From assembly GCF_900312675.1 (NCBI RefSeq), contig NZ_OMPC01000004.1, forward strand, positions 235,390 to 299,389: DNA of 64,000 bases, in the 5' to 3' direction. Origin of the DNA: Aliivibrio sp. EL58 (GTDB lineage: Bacteria; Pseudomonadota; Gammaproteobacteria; Enterobacterales; Vibrionaceae). The notes beneath the pieces are model-generated. The model ran no database searches, was not told where the DNA came from, and saw nothing but the letters and a program-made list of their open reading frames with translations. A program made the translations under genes and the position numbers. Shown here piece after piece: positions 47,271-56,033 of this stretch; the first letter of the stretch is position 1, and each line of letters begins with the position of its first letter.

Positions 47271-48987
47271 GTTGGATTGTTTGGAATAAACGCGTTAACT
47301 CTTCACCAGCTTGTCCTGCTGGGGTGTTAATTTCCACTAGGTGAATACCCTGTTGTAGACCCTCATTAATCATCGACATCGCACAACTTAGTGTTTCTGG
47401 CTTATGATAGGCCAAACCAAACATCGCAGCGGCATGACTAAACTCTAGTTGGTGAGGCATACGATAGAAATCATCTTTTTTCTTTTCATCAACAGGCAGC
47501 AAATCAAAAATGCCACCACCATCATTATTGATGACCACAATGACAACCGGTTGAGTTGCTTGCTTTAATAATGCTAATGAATTCAAGTCATAAAGTAGAG
47601 AGGTATCACCGACTAAAGCCAACAAAGGATTTTGATTTGCTCGTTGAACACCCACTGCTGTTGCGATTAACCCATCAATGCCTGAGGCACCACGATTGGT
47701 ATACGTGTGTTGTTGATTTAGCTCTCCGACCATATCTAACAAACGAACAATTAAACTATTACCGATGAACCAATCACATGATTCAGCCTTCTGGCCTATG
47801 GTAAGTGCAAAGCTTAATTCTGACAGTGTTTCACTGTGGCATGCCATAGAGCGAGCCAACGCCAACGCATTAAGAGAGGCCACTTTTAAAGACTCACTCC
47901 ACAATAGAGAAGGTGCGTGGTCAAAGAAGCAATCTCGCTCGGTTAAGCTTTCAGCATGAGTCTGGCACCATGCTGTAATATCTGCACGATAGCGAACATG
48001 AGAATGACAACTGGCATCAAGTAGTTCAAAGTGTGGGTCAATCAAGTAGTAATCTTGTTGATATTTATCTAACCATGCACTTAAGCGTTTAGACACTAGA
48101 CGTGCACCAAATTGAAGTACACACTCAACATCTGCAAGTAATTCAATACAGGCTGTATTCTGTAGCCATAAATCGTAATGCGCCCACGATGAGTAATAAC
48201 CTGATTGTGGATCCGCCAATACTGGCCATCCTAATTCTTGCGCTAATTTAGCCGCGGCTTGTGCTTCTTCTAACGTGACGTTACCGATAATCACAATGCC
48301 TTTCTTCTGGGCTGTTTTCATCCATTGAGGTGATACGGTCACAACTGAAGAATAACGAGGTTGTTGAATATAGGCTGAGAATGCCTCTTTCCATTCTTGA
48401 ATAGGCGCAAGATAATCTCGTACAAGATCATTATCTTTCTTGCCATAAAATGGTTCTGGAAAAGGACAGTTAATATGAATGGCACCACCCTGCTCTTGCT
48501 GAGCAAAGCAGGCTTGATCTAATCGACTTAATAACCACTGGGCTGGAATATTAATGCTTGGTGATGGCAGTTGGAGAGAATGACAAACATGAGATGAGAA
48601 TATGCCTTGCTGATTAATCGCTTGATTTGCACCACAGTTAATCAATTCAACGGGGCGATCTGCTGTAAGTAATATTAGCTTCTCTTTGGTTAATCCTGAT
48701 TCGGCAACCGAAGGCAATAAATTCGCAACCGCCGTTCCTGATGTCACTATCACCGCAACCGCTTCTTTTGAGGCTTTAGCAATACCAAGAGCAAGAAAAC
48801 CCAATCCACGCTCATCAAAATGAGTATGAATTGATAAATGTTGATGCTCTGAAGCCGCAAGCGTTAATGGTGTCGAGCGAGATCCCGGAGCTATGCAAAC
48901 ATGCTTCACCCCATATCGAACTAACTCTTCAATAATCAACTCAGCCCAAACTTGGTTTAGCGTTACTTGCTGCTCTGGTTGCATCAT
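47254..48987 (-). CDS. menD: SEPHCHC synthase MenD
   Basis: A 577-residue thiamine-diphosphate enzyme that joins isochorismate with 2-oxoglutarate-derived succinic semialdehyde. The N-terminal domain has HVCIAPGSRSTPLTLAA near 29-45 with the catalytic Glu in HFDERGLGFLALG near 55. The ThDP-binding motif is LVGDTSLLYDLNSLALL near 440 with INNDGGGIFDLLP near 468. The ATG at 48987 overlaps the menF stop (ATGA), with AAGGAG 11 bases upstream. A longer version to 49080 would lie deep in menF and is not used. Confidence 0.94.
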   Translation of the reverse strand: MMQPEQQVTLNQVWAELIIEELVRYGVKHVCIAPGSRSTPLTLAASEHQHLSIHTHFDERGLGFLALGIAKASKEAVAVIVTSGTAVANLLPSVAESGLTKEKLILLTADRPVELINCGANQAINQQGIFSSHVCHSLQLPSPSINIPAQWLLSRLDQACFAQQEQGGAIHINCPFPEPFYGKKDNDLVRDYLAPIQEWKEAFSAYIQQPRYSSVVTVSPQWMKTAQKKGIVIIGNVTLEEAQAAAKLAQELGWPVLADPQSGYYSSWAHYDLWLQNTACIELLADVECVLQFGARLVSKRLSAWLDKYQQDYYLIDPHFELLDASCHSHVRYRADITAWCQTHAESLTERDCFFDHAPSLLWSESLKVASLNALALARSMACHSETLSELSFALTIGQKAESCDWFIGNSLIVRLLDMVGELNQQHTYTNRGASGIDGLIATAVGVQRANQNPLLALVGDTSLLYDLNSLALLKQATQPVVIVVINNDGGGIFDLLPVDEKKKDDFYRMPHQLEFSHAAAMFGLAYHKPETLSCAMSMINEGLQQGIHLVEINTPAGQAGEELTRLFQTIQHATLF

Positions 48988-50306
48988 GCGACTTGCGACT
49001 CCTTGATCTCTACACTCACGGTAGGATCCGATTCTAATAAGGTACACAGAGTTGAGGTTTTTTTGTCTAACTCTTCCCATTCACTGCTTGGTTCAGAGCC
49101 AGGTACAATTCCTGCCCCTGCAAATAGGTGCAATTTATTCCCCATAACTAAGGCACTGCGAATAGCGACACAAAATTCGCTGCGTTGCTGACTTAAAAAA
49201 CCGACAGCGCCACTGTACCAACCACGGGCAAACGGTTCGTTGTCGATAATAAAATCCAACGCCGACATACGAGGCAAACCTGCAATAGCTGCAGTTGGTT
49301 GTAAGTTATCTAATAATTGCGAGTCACTGCAATCTGAGTTTATCTCAGCTGAAATTGGGCGTTTGAGGTGCTGTACTTTACGCAATTTTACTAATTCAGA
49401 CGTTTCAGCGACCTTCATTGAAAGGCTAAATTTAGACAGGCGATTGATAATGTCATCCACCACAAGGCGGTTTTCATATTGGTTTTTCTTATCGCAAATT
49501 AACCATGATGCTAATTGATTGTCTTCTTCTTCATCATGTCCACGGCCAATCGTTCCTGCCAATGCTTCTGTTTTTAATGCATAGCCATTACGTACATACA
49601 GACGCTCTGGTGTTGAACCAATAAAGCAATGCTCGCTATCTAACGCCATCATAAAATGAAAACTATGACTGTTCGCTTTGCGACTCGCTTTTAAAAACTG
49701 AGCAGATGATAAGTCTTGATCGAGCGTTAATGTCGTTTTACGCGCAAGAACCACTTTCTCAAACTGTTTGTTTGAAATAGCCGTCAGAGCTTTATTGACC
49801 ATATTAGTCCAATCTGCTTTTTCTGGCGTGTTAATGCGTTGGGTCACCCGACAATGTAATTCAGATAATGAAGAGAAATGCTCGACAAGTTTATCTAGTG
49901 TCGATAGTAGACGTGAATTATCGTCTGATAGATTCACCATGATCTGCCAAGAGGAGGCTAAACGGCTGATTTCTACTTGTGGCAAAAAGAAAAAAGACGA
50001 CATACAACGTCGATTACGTTCAGTACGACCATCAAAAGAACGACCACCCCAGATACGTTGCTGTGGCGCTAACACTTTTTGTGCAGCACCTGGATCAGTA
50101 AATGTCTTCACTTGCCCTACGACCGCAACTTCTTCTTGGCCATCTCGAGATTGCCAATAAAACTTAGGGTATACAGGTTGAGCTTCTAGCCAGTCAATCA
50201 GTTGTTCGCCAATAGACCAATCCAATTCAAGACAGATAGTATGGGATGACGTTGCCTGCGTAATTTGATGACGAATCGATTCAATGGCATTTTGAAAAGT
50301 GGACAA
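48984..50306 (-). CDS. menF: Isochorismate synthase MenF
   Basis: A 440-residue chorismate-utilising enzyme that makes isochorismate, the first step to menaquinone. The chorismate-binding domain has KVVLARKTTLTL near 192, FIGSTPERLYVRNG near 236, ETEALAGTIGRG near 255 and PTAAIAGLPR near 342, all conserved. The start codon is TTG at 50306, supported by AGAGAGG about 6 bases upstream. It opens the operon menF-menD-menH-menB-menC-menE. Confidence 0.94.
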   Translation of the reverse strand: MSTFQNAIESIRHQITQATSSHTICLELDWSIGEQLIDWLEAQPVYPKFYWQSRDGQEEVAVVGQVKTFTDPGAAQKVLAPQQRIWGGRSFDGRTERNRRCMSSFFFLPQVEISRLASSWQIMVNLSDDNSRLLSTLDKLVEHFSSLSELHCRVTQRINTPEKADWTNMVNKALTAISNKQFEKVVLARKTTLTLDQDLSSAQFLKASRKANSHSFHFMMALDSEHCFIGSTPERLYVRNGYALKTEALAGTIGRGHDEEEDNQLASWLICDKKNQYENRLVVDDIINRLSKFSLSMKVAETSELVKLRKVQHLKRPISAEINSDCSDSQLLDNLQPTAAIAGLPRMSALDFIIDNEPFARGWYSGAVGFLSQQRSEFCVAIRSALVMGNKLHLFAGAGIVPGSEPSSEWEELDKKTSTLCTLLESDPTVSVEIKESQVA

Positions 50307-50688
50307 ATTAACCTCTCTTGATCGTTTTCAGCCATCATGGCAACCGTATTGCACAAGCGGTATTGCTTGCTATTTCCTTGTATGAACTAGTTATTCTAGC
50401 AAAAGGTTTGAAAATAAAAAATAATTCACATCAATTGTATGTCTAAAAAATAAAACTATTATCAAATTTTGCTTATTTATGTAAATCTAAAACAATGTGA
50501 ATTTTCCTTAATTGCACATATATCAACCAATGCTGCTCATTATCAAAAGAAATGGCAAAAGCCTCTTTCTCAGTAGTAAATATTGCTGATGCGAATTTTG
50601 CGTGATTATTTTCTAAAAATTGTTTCTCAGTCCCCTAGAAATAGTGTAATTTGAGTCTATAACGTATTTTTTTCATCAGGGTTTCACC
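50307..50688. other. menF-alaA divergent intergenic region
   Basis: 382 bases with no gene. It must hold the men operon promoter and the alaA promoter. It is A+T-rich with several -10-like elements but no operator I can name with confidence. Confidence 0.45.
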
Positions 50689-51903
50689 ATGCAAAATATT
50701 GGAATGTCATCAAAACTTAGCAGTGTATGCTACGACATCCGTGGTCCAGTTCTTAAACATGCTAAAAGAATGGAAGAAGAAGGTCACAAAATTCTTAAAC
50801 TAAACATTGGGAATCCCGCCCCATTTGGCTTTGACGCCCCTGATGAAATCCTAGTTGATGTGATTAAAAACCTGCCAACGTCGCAAGGTTACTGTGATTC
50901 AAAAGGCATCTACTCTGCTCGTAAAGCGGTAGTTCAGCATTATCAACGTCGTGGTCTATTAGATTTAGATGTAGAAGATGTCTACATCGGTAATGGTGCT
51001 TCAGAGCTTATCGTAATGGCAATGCAGGCGTTATTGAACAATGGCGATGAAATGCTAGTACCTGCACCTGACTATCCATTATGGACGGCATCAGTAGCAC
51101 TTTCTGGTGGTAAGCCAGTTCATTACCTATGTGATGAAGGTGCAGATTGGTACCCAGATCTTGACGATATCAAAAAGAAAATCACACCGAATACTAAAGG
51201 TATTGTACTAATCAACCCGAACAACCCAACGGGTGCTGTATATAGTCGTGATTTCTTATTACAAGTGGTTGAGATTGCACGCCAAAATAACCTAATCATC
51301 TTTGCTGATGAAATTTATGACAAAGTACTTTATGACGGTGCAGTTCATACAACATTAGCAACACTAGCTCCCGATCTTTTAACTGTAACGTTTAACGGTC
51401 TATCGAAAGCGTACCGTGTGTGTGGTTTCCGTGGTGGCTGGATGTTCTTGAATGGTCCTAAAGATCACGCTCAAGGCTATATTGCCGGTTTAGATATGCT
51501 GGCTTCAATGCGTTTGTGTGCCAACGTGCCAATGCAACACGCGATTCAAACTGCACTAGGTGGTTATCAAAGTATTAATGAGCTTCTGCTTCCGGGTGGG
51601 CGTTTATTAGAGCAACGTGACAAAGCGTATGACTTAATTACTCAAATCCCAGGCGTAAGTTGTGTGAAGCCAAAGGGGGCAATGTACTTATTCCCTAAAC
51701 TTGATCCTAAGATGTACAAGATTAAAGATGATCAGAAGTTTGTTCTAGATTTCTTAATCAAGGAAAAAGTGCTGTTAGTTCAAGGCACTGGCTTTAACTG
51801 GCCAAAACCCGATCACTTCCGCATCGTAACACTGCCTCGTGTTGACGATTTAGAAACGGCAATTGGTCGTCTAGAGCGCTTCTTACATACTTATAAGCAG
51901 TAA
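50689..51903 (+). CDS. alaA: Glutamate-pyruvate aminotransferase AlaA
   Basis: A 404-residue class I/II PLP aminotransferase that makes alanine from pyruvate with glutamate. It is very close to what I recall of E. coli AlaA (YfbQ, 405 residues). The PLP Lys is in FNGLSKAYRVCGFRGGW near residue 240; NPNNPTGAVY near 175-184 and FADEIYDKVLYD near 204 are the usual motifs; the substrate-carboxylate Arg lies in FRIVTLP near 379. An AGGG ribosome site precedes the ATG. It is monocistronic. Confidence 0.94.
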   Translation: MQNIGMSSKLSSVCYDIRGPVLKHAKRMEEEGHKILKLNIGNPAPFGFDAPDEILVDVIKNLPTSQGYCDSKGIYSARKAVVQHYQRRGLLDLDVEDVYIGNGASELIVMAMQALLNNGDEMLVPAPDYPLWTASVALSGGKPVHYLCDEGADWYPDLDDIKKKITPNTKGIVLINPNNPTGAVYSRDFLLQVVEIARQNNLIIFADEIYDKVLYDGAVHTTLATLAPDLLTVTFNGLSKAYRVCGFRGGWMFLNGPKDHAQGYIAGLDMLASMRLCANVPMQHAIQTALGGYQSINELLLPGGRLLEQRDKAYDLITQIPGVSCVKPKGAMYLFPKLDPKMYKIKDDQKFVLDFLIKEKVLLVQGTGFNWPKPDHFRIVTLPRVDDLETAIGRLERFLHTYKQ

Positions 51904-51944
51904 TTGATCTAATCTCAATCACGCGAATATAAAATGAAAAATAG

Positions 51945-51970
51945 AGCCTGCTGAATTTGCAGGCTTTTTT
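51945..51970 (+). terminator. Rho-independent terminator of alaA
   Basis: Stem AGCCTGC / GCAGGCT with a 7-base loop followed by TTTTT. It lies near the convergent RibD-like gene's stop. Confidence 0.88.
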
Positions 51971-51991
51971 ATATTTAAAAAACAGTGAACA

Positions 51992-52528
51992 CTATGAACG
52001 CTGACGTACAAATTGATTTTGAACAATTGAGTCCAAAAATATCTCACTTTTTATGCATTTAAAGTCTATTGATGCCTCTAAATCACCAAACAGTGACGAA
52101 CCACCACCTAAAAGTACTGGAATCGTGGTAATAATCATCTCATCAATCAGATCTTCTTTTAAGAAATTTTGAATCGTAACTCCGCCATCAATATACAAAT
52201 TCATAAATCCTTTTGCATGGATTTGATCTAATACTTCTTTCAATGGGCCTTTTACTAAAAAGATTTTATCTTCATAGCCATCAGGTACTGAAGTCATCGT
52301 GTTGCTCAATACAAAAACAGGTTTTGAATAAGGCCAATCGATACCAAAGCTCAATACCATATCTAACGTATTACGCCCCATCACTAACGCATCAATACTA
52401 GCTACATGCTTAGCATAACCCATGTCATTACCTTCTGGATTAGGGATCGCATGTAACCAATCTAATCCCCCATTTTTATCCGCGATATATCCGTCTAGGC
52501 TTGTTGCTATAAATACGACATTTGACAT
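51992..52528 (-). CDS. RibD-C/dihydrofolate-reductase-fold family protein
   Basis: A 178-residue protein with the DHFR-like fold of RibD C-terminal domains. NADPH-binding segments are NVVFIATSLDGYIAD near residues 3-17, MGRNTLDMV near 62 and LYIDGGVTIQNFL near 118. Such stand-alone proteins reduce small substrates or are of unknown role; RibD deaminase and riboflavin genes are absent here. The ATG at 52528 is preferred; a GTG at 52564 overlaps the AraC gene. It follows the AraC gene closely and could be part of the same transcript. Confidence 0.82.
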   Translation of the reverse strand: MSNVVFIATSLDGYIADKNGGLDWLHAIPNPEGNDMGYAKHVASIDALVMGRNTLDMVLSFGIDWPYSKPVFVLSNTMTSVPDGYEDKIFLVKGPLKEVLDQIHAKGFMNLYIDGGVTIQNFLKEDLIDEMIITTIPVLLGGGSSLFGDLEASIDFKCIKSEIFLDSIVQNQFVRQRS

Positions 52529-52553
52529 ATTTGAATTCTCTATTTTATTAACA

Positions 52554-53438
52554 CTAAGCGACACACCCTTTAGGCGTCATATTAAAATGGCGTTTAAACT
52601 CTCGGCTAAATTGTGATGTACTGGTATAGCCTACAGAGTGAGCAGCATCATTAACACGTCGTCCTTCTAGTTGAATCAACTCTTTGGCTTTATTCAAACG
52701 CACTTTTTTCAAATATTGTAACGGAGACTCTAACGTGACTTTACGAAACGCCGAATGAAACGCAGACACGCTCATATTGGCTTCTTCAGCTAAGTTTTGT
52801 ACTGTTAATCCATCCGCATAAGATTGGTGCATTTTATTCATCGCTTTAGCGACTCTGGCATACTGGCCATCATGATGTGCTAAATTAAATAATACATGCC
52901 CTTCTGTGCCAGTCAGTACTCGATAGACAATTTCATTTAATAAAGACTCACCCAATAATTTCGTATCGAGATCGCTATGTAGTGCCAGCATCAAGCGCTT
53001 ACAACTATCAAGCATGTCATCAGCCATTTTAACTGATGTAAGGCCAAAGCCATCTTGATTTGATTGTACGGGCGCTTGAAAATTAGCGGCCTCTAGTTCA
53101 TTAACCAGACGATGAAGTAAGGTTGAATCAACATTGATCGTTAAACCAAGTAATGGACTATCATCTTCAGGAAAGGCTTCACATTCTAGTGGCATTGGCA
53201 CACCGACAACCAGATAATCATCAGGTCCATAATGCACAGGCTGATTACCAATATGTATGTGTTTATGCCCTTTACCCATCACAATAATACCCGATTGATA
53301 AACAAACGGCTGTCGTTGATTTCCTTTACTACTACGGTAAAACCACACGTTTGGGATTGCAGTTTCTCTTATACCTTCCAGATCATTAAAACCATAACGA
53401 TCGGCATAGCTTTGCATTAAGTCACCAAGAGAATTCAT
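52554..53438 (-). CDS. AraC-family regulator, YqhC-like
   Basis: A 294-residue AraC/XylS-family regulator. An N-terminal cupin-type sensor domain covers about 1-190 (segments VMGKGHKHIHIG and YLVVGVPMPLECEAFP). The C-terminal double helix-turn-helix (about 195-292) has LTVQNLAEEANMSVSAFHSAFRK and a second HTH with VGYTSTSQFSREFKRHF. It is divergent from the YqhD-like gene at 53631, as yqhC is from yqhD in E. coli, where YqhC activates yqhD on exposure to reactive aldehydes. Operator sites lie presumably in 53439-53630 but I cannot define them. Confidence 0.85.
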   Translation of the reverse strand: MNSLGDLMQSYADRYGFNDLEGIRETAIPNVWFYRSSKGNQRQPFVYQSGIIVMGKGHKHIHIGNQPVHYGPDDYLVVGVPMPLECEAFPEDDSPLLGLTINVDSTLLHRLVNELEAANFQAPVQSNQDGFGLTSVKMADDMLDSCKRLMLALHSDLDTKLLGESLLNEIVYRVLTGTEGHVLFNLAHHDGQYARVAKAMNKMHQSYADGLTVQNLAEEANMSVSAFHSAFRKVTLESPLQYLKKVRLNKAKELIQLEGRRVNDAAHSVGYTSTSQFSREFKRHFNMTPKGCVA

Positions 53439-53630
53439 CAGCGTTCCTTTATCTAATCAAGATCACATCTATTACTTTATTTTTTGAAAATACAGTCAAT
53501 TGTAGAAATAGGCAATAAAAATCCATAAATTCACCTTACAAAAGCAACAACCCAAGACTAATATGCACTTATTGAAATAATAAGTTCTAAAAAATAGAAC
53601 ATCACCTTTTGGAAGAAATGAGGTAAAGCA

Positions 53631-54779
53631 ATGAAATTCTCTTACGTTAACCCGACACAAATCCATTTTGGCCAAGGTCAAATTGCAGCAATCGCTACAT
53701 CTATTCCACAAGATCAAAAAGTATTAGTGATTTATGGTGGTGGTTCAATTAAAACAAACGGTGTTTATGACCAAGTAGTTACTGCACTTTCTGACCATTC
53801 TTGGATTGAGTTTTCAGGCGTTGAGCCAAACCCAACGGTTGAAACATTAGATAAAGCAGTTGCTATCGCAAAAGCAGAAAAGGTTGATTATATTCTTGCT
53901 GTGGGTGGTGGATCAGTTATTGATGGTTCAAAATACGTTGCAGCTGCAACAAAGTACGACGGTAACGGTTGGGATATCCTAATTGGGCAGCACACTGTGA
54001 CAGAAGCGGTGCCACTAGGCGCGATTTTAACGCTACCAGCAACAGGCTCTGAGTCTAACTCTGGTGCGGTAATTACTCAAAAATCGACACAAACTAAACT
54101 GCCTTTCATGGCAGCGGCAGTACAACCTAAATTTGCGGTTCTTGATCCTGATTCAATGAAAACACTACCAGAGCGCCAACTAACAAATGGTTTAGTCGAT
54201 GCTTGGGTTCATACCTGTGAGCAATACCTAACGATGCCTGCTGGTGCAATGGTTCAAGATGGTTACGCAGAAACTCTACTTCGTAATTTATTAGTTCTTG
54301 GTGAGCAATACGACAACCGTGATAATAACGAATGGCGTTCAAACCTAATGTGGACAGCAAACCAAGCTTTAAACGGCCTTATTGGTACTGGTGTTCCTCA
54401 CGATTGGGCAACACACATGATTGGTCACGAACTGACAGCGCTTTATCATGTTGATCACGCTCGTTCTTTATCTATCATTCAGCCATCTTTACTTCGTAAC
54501 CAAATCGAAGCAAAACGCGTGAAACTAGAACAAATGGGTAAAAACGTCTTTGGTTTAGAGGCTTCTGATGATTTAGCAGAGCGCACAATCATTGAAATCG
54601 AAACGTTCTACCATAGCCTGAATTCTCCAACAGAGCTAACTGAGCACGGCGATGATAAAGCAGCAGCCATTGATGCGATCATCAAACAACTTGAAGCTCA
54701 TGGCATGGTTGCTCTAGGCGAACATCAAGCGATTACCCTTGAGGTATCTCGTGAAATCCTAGAAGATGCTGTGAAGTAA
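53631..54779 (+). CDS. Iron-containing NADPH-dependent alcohol dehydrogenase, YqhD-like
   Basis: A 382-residue group III alcohol dehydrogenase that reduces short aldehydes with NADPH. The GGGS dinucleotide motif is near residues 37 and 95 (AVGGGSVIDGSKYVAAA), the metal ligands lie in NGLVDAWVHTCEQY near 188 and PHDWATHMIGHELTALYHVDHARSL near 253-278. The overall sequence and length match E. coli YqhD (387). A GAGGTAAAGC site precedes the ATG. The AraC-type gene divergent from it is the likely activator. Confidence 0.92.
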   Translation: MKFSYVNPTQIHFGQGQIAAIATSIPQDQKVLVIYGGGSIKTNGVYDQVVTALSDHSWIEFSGVEPNPTVETLDKAVAIAKAEKVDYILAVGGGSVIDGSKYVAAATKYDGNGWDILIGQHTVTEAVPLGAILTLPATGSESNSGAVITQKSTQTKLPFMAAAVQPKFAVLDPDSMKTLPERQLTNGLVDAWVHTCEQYLTMPAGAMVQDGYAETLLRNLLVLGEQYDNRDNNEWRSNLMWTANQALNGLIGTGVPHDWATHMIGHELTALYHVDHARSLSIIQPSLLRNQIEAKRVKLEQMGKNVFGLEASDDLAERTIIEIETFYHSLNSPTELTEHGDDKAAAIDAIIKQLEAHGMVALGEHQAITLEVSREILEDAVK

Positions 54780-54783
54780 TATT

Positions 54784-54945
54784 ATACCAATCGTAGTAAA
54801 TAACTGATCATCCTAGCTGGTTAAAATGCTCGATAACTGCGTTAAAATTTTTGATTGTAGAATAACTACTTATCGAAAAATTTCGCCTTATTCTCAAGCA
54901 TTTTTCCTGCGCTATTTCTGAACACTTACTTACTGTGATTGGTAT
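54784..54945. repeat. MITE-like palindromic repeat element (162 bp)
   Basis: The element starts ATACCAATCGTAGTAA and ends TTACTGTGATTGGTAT, terminal inverted repeats that match at 14 of 16 positions. It has no open reading frame. Elements with ATACCAAT ends are, from memory, common in Vibrionaceae intergenic regions. It sits between the YqhD-like gene and its terminator. Whether a transposase in the genome moves it is not visible here. Confidence 0.75.
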
Positions 54946-54973
54946 TACTTCTCCATAAATATCGATACTAAAT

Positions 54974-55020
54974 AAAAAGCCGATTCAGCATAACAGTCAT
55001 GTTTTCTGAATCGGCTTTTC
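54974..55020. terminator. Terminator between the YqhD-like gene and the EamA transporter gene
   Basis: A long stem AAAAGCCGATTCAG / CTGAATCGGCTTTT with a loop of about 18 bases and A/T tails on both sides. It can act on both convergent genes. Confidence 0.88.
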
Positions 55021-55040
55021 TTATTCTTAATAGGCTTATA

Positions 55041-55925
55041 TTACTTAATTACAGGCTTCTTTCTTCGCTCCCACTGCGTTATAAAGGCAACAGAAGCAAT
55101 AATTATTGCAGCACCTAACCACAGTCGTCCTGGTGGAGCCCAACCAAATACAATCCAACCGGCTAATACATTCAATGGTAACTTTGCATGATCAAACGGT
55201 TGCACAAACGACGCATCAGCAACAGCGTATGCTTTTACGATAGCCCATTGAGCCAATGCCGTCATAACACCTGCACCAAATAATAATAACCACACATTCA
55301 TACCGCTTGGTGTTTGCCAATCTGGTAACGCCAGTAAGATATTAAATGGAGTGATAAGAACCAAAAGATAAACCACCATGGTTGATGGTGAATCATTTGC
55401 CGACATTTTCTTAACCATTAGTGAATAACACGCCCAAAAGAACGCGGCGCCAATTGGTAATAAAGTTGCCCATGTAAAGCTATCTGCCCATGGCTCAAGA
55501 ATGATCATCGCTCCAACAAAACCAGCTAATGTTGCACACCAACGAGCCGCCCCCACTTTCTCTTTTAAGAATAGGCCAGAGCCAATAGTCGCGAATAAAG
55601 GAGAGGTCATTAACAGTGCGATGCCTTGCCAAATTGGAACTGGATACGCCAGCGCCCACAACCAAAGTTGGATACCAATTACGGATAAGAATACACGCAA
55701 CGCATGCATGCCAAAATGTTCCGTTCGAAGAGAATTACGCAACCCTAATGTGCGTAAATAAGGCAAGATGACGATCAACGCAATCCCATATTGAACTAAA
55801 GCAACCATCGTTGATGGAAGACCAAAGTTCATACTGACATATTGAGCAATACTGTTAACAATCGCAAAGGCAAGGCCTGCGGTTAACATCCAAGAAGCGC
55901 CTTGGACTGGTTGATGCTGAGACAT
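55041..55925 (-). CDS. EamA/DMT-family transporter
   Basis: A 294-residue inner-membrane protein with ten predicted membrane helices in two EamA repeats (about 10-140 and 150-285), as in drug/metabolite exporters of the RhaT/RarD class. It ends in a basic tail TQWERRKKPVIK. The substrate is unknown. Start at 55925 (MSQHQPV); an in-frame TTG at 55934 has no better support. It is alone on its strand, with a bidirectional terminator behind it. Confidence 0.87.
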   Translation of the reverse strand: MSQHQPVQGASWMLTAGLAFAIVNSIAQYVSMNFGLPSTMVALVQYGIALIVILPYLRTLGLRNSLRTEHFGMHALRVFLSVIGIQLWLWALAYPVPIWQGIALLMTSPLFATIGSGLFLKEKVGAARWCATLAGFVGAMIILEPWADSFTWATLLPIGAAFFWACYSLMVKKMSANDSPSTMVVYLLVLITPFNILLALPDWQTPSGMNVWLLLFGAGVMTALAQWAIVKAYAVADASFVQPFDHAKLPLNVLAGWIVFGWAPPGRLWLGAAIIIASVAFITQWERRKKPVIK

Positions 55926-56033
55926 AAAGAGCAATTCACATTAAAAAAAGGAAACAAATCATACGACTGTTCCCCTCTTTTGCCAACCGCTAAGCCCTAA
56001 CAATCACATATAAACAGAGCTTATTAGTCATGA

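Noticed and set aside
48988-49080. Longer MenD start inside menF
   Set aside because: Would overlap menF by almost 100 bases; the ATGA overlap at 48987-48984 is the typical arrangement.
49768-50160. 130-codon plus-strand frame inside menF
   Set aside because: Antisense to a well-supported gene, composition unlike a protein, and no ribosome site.
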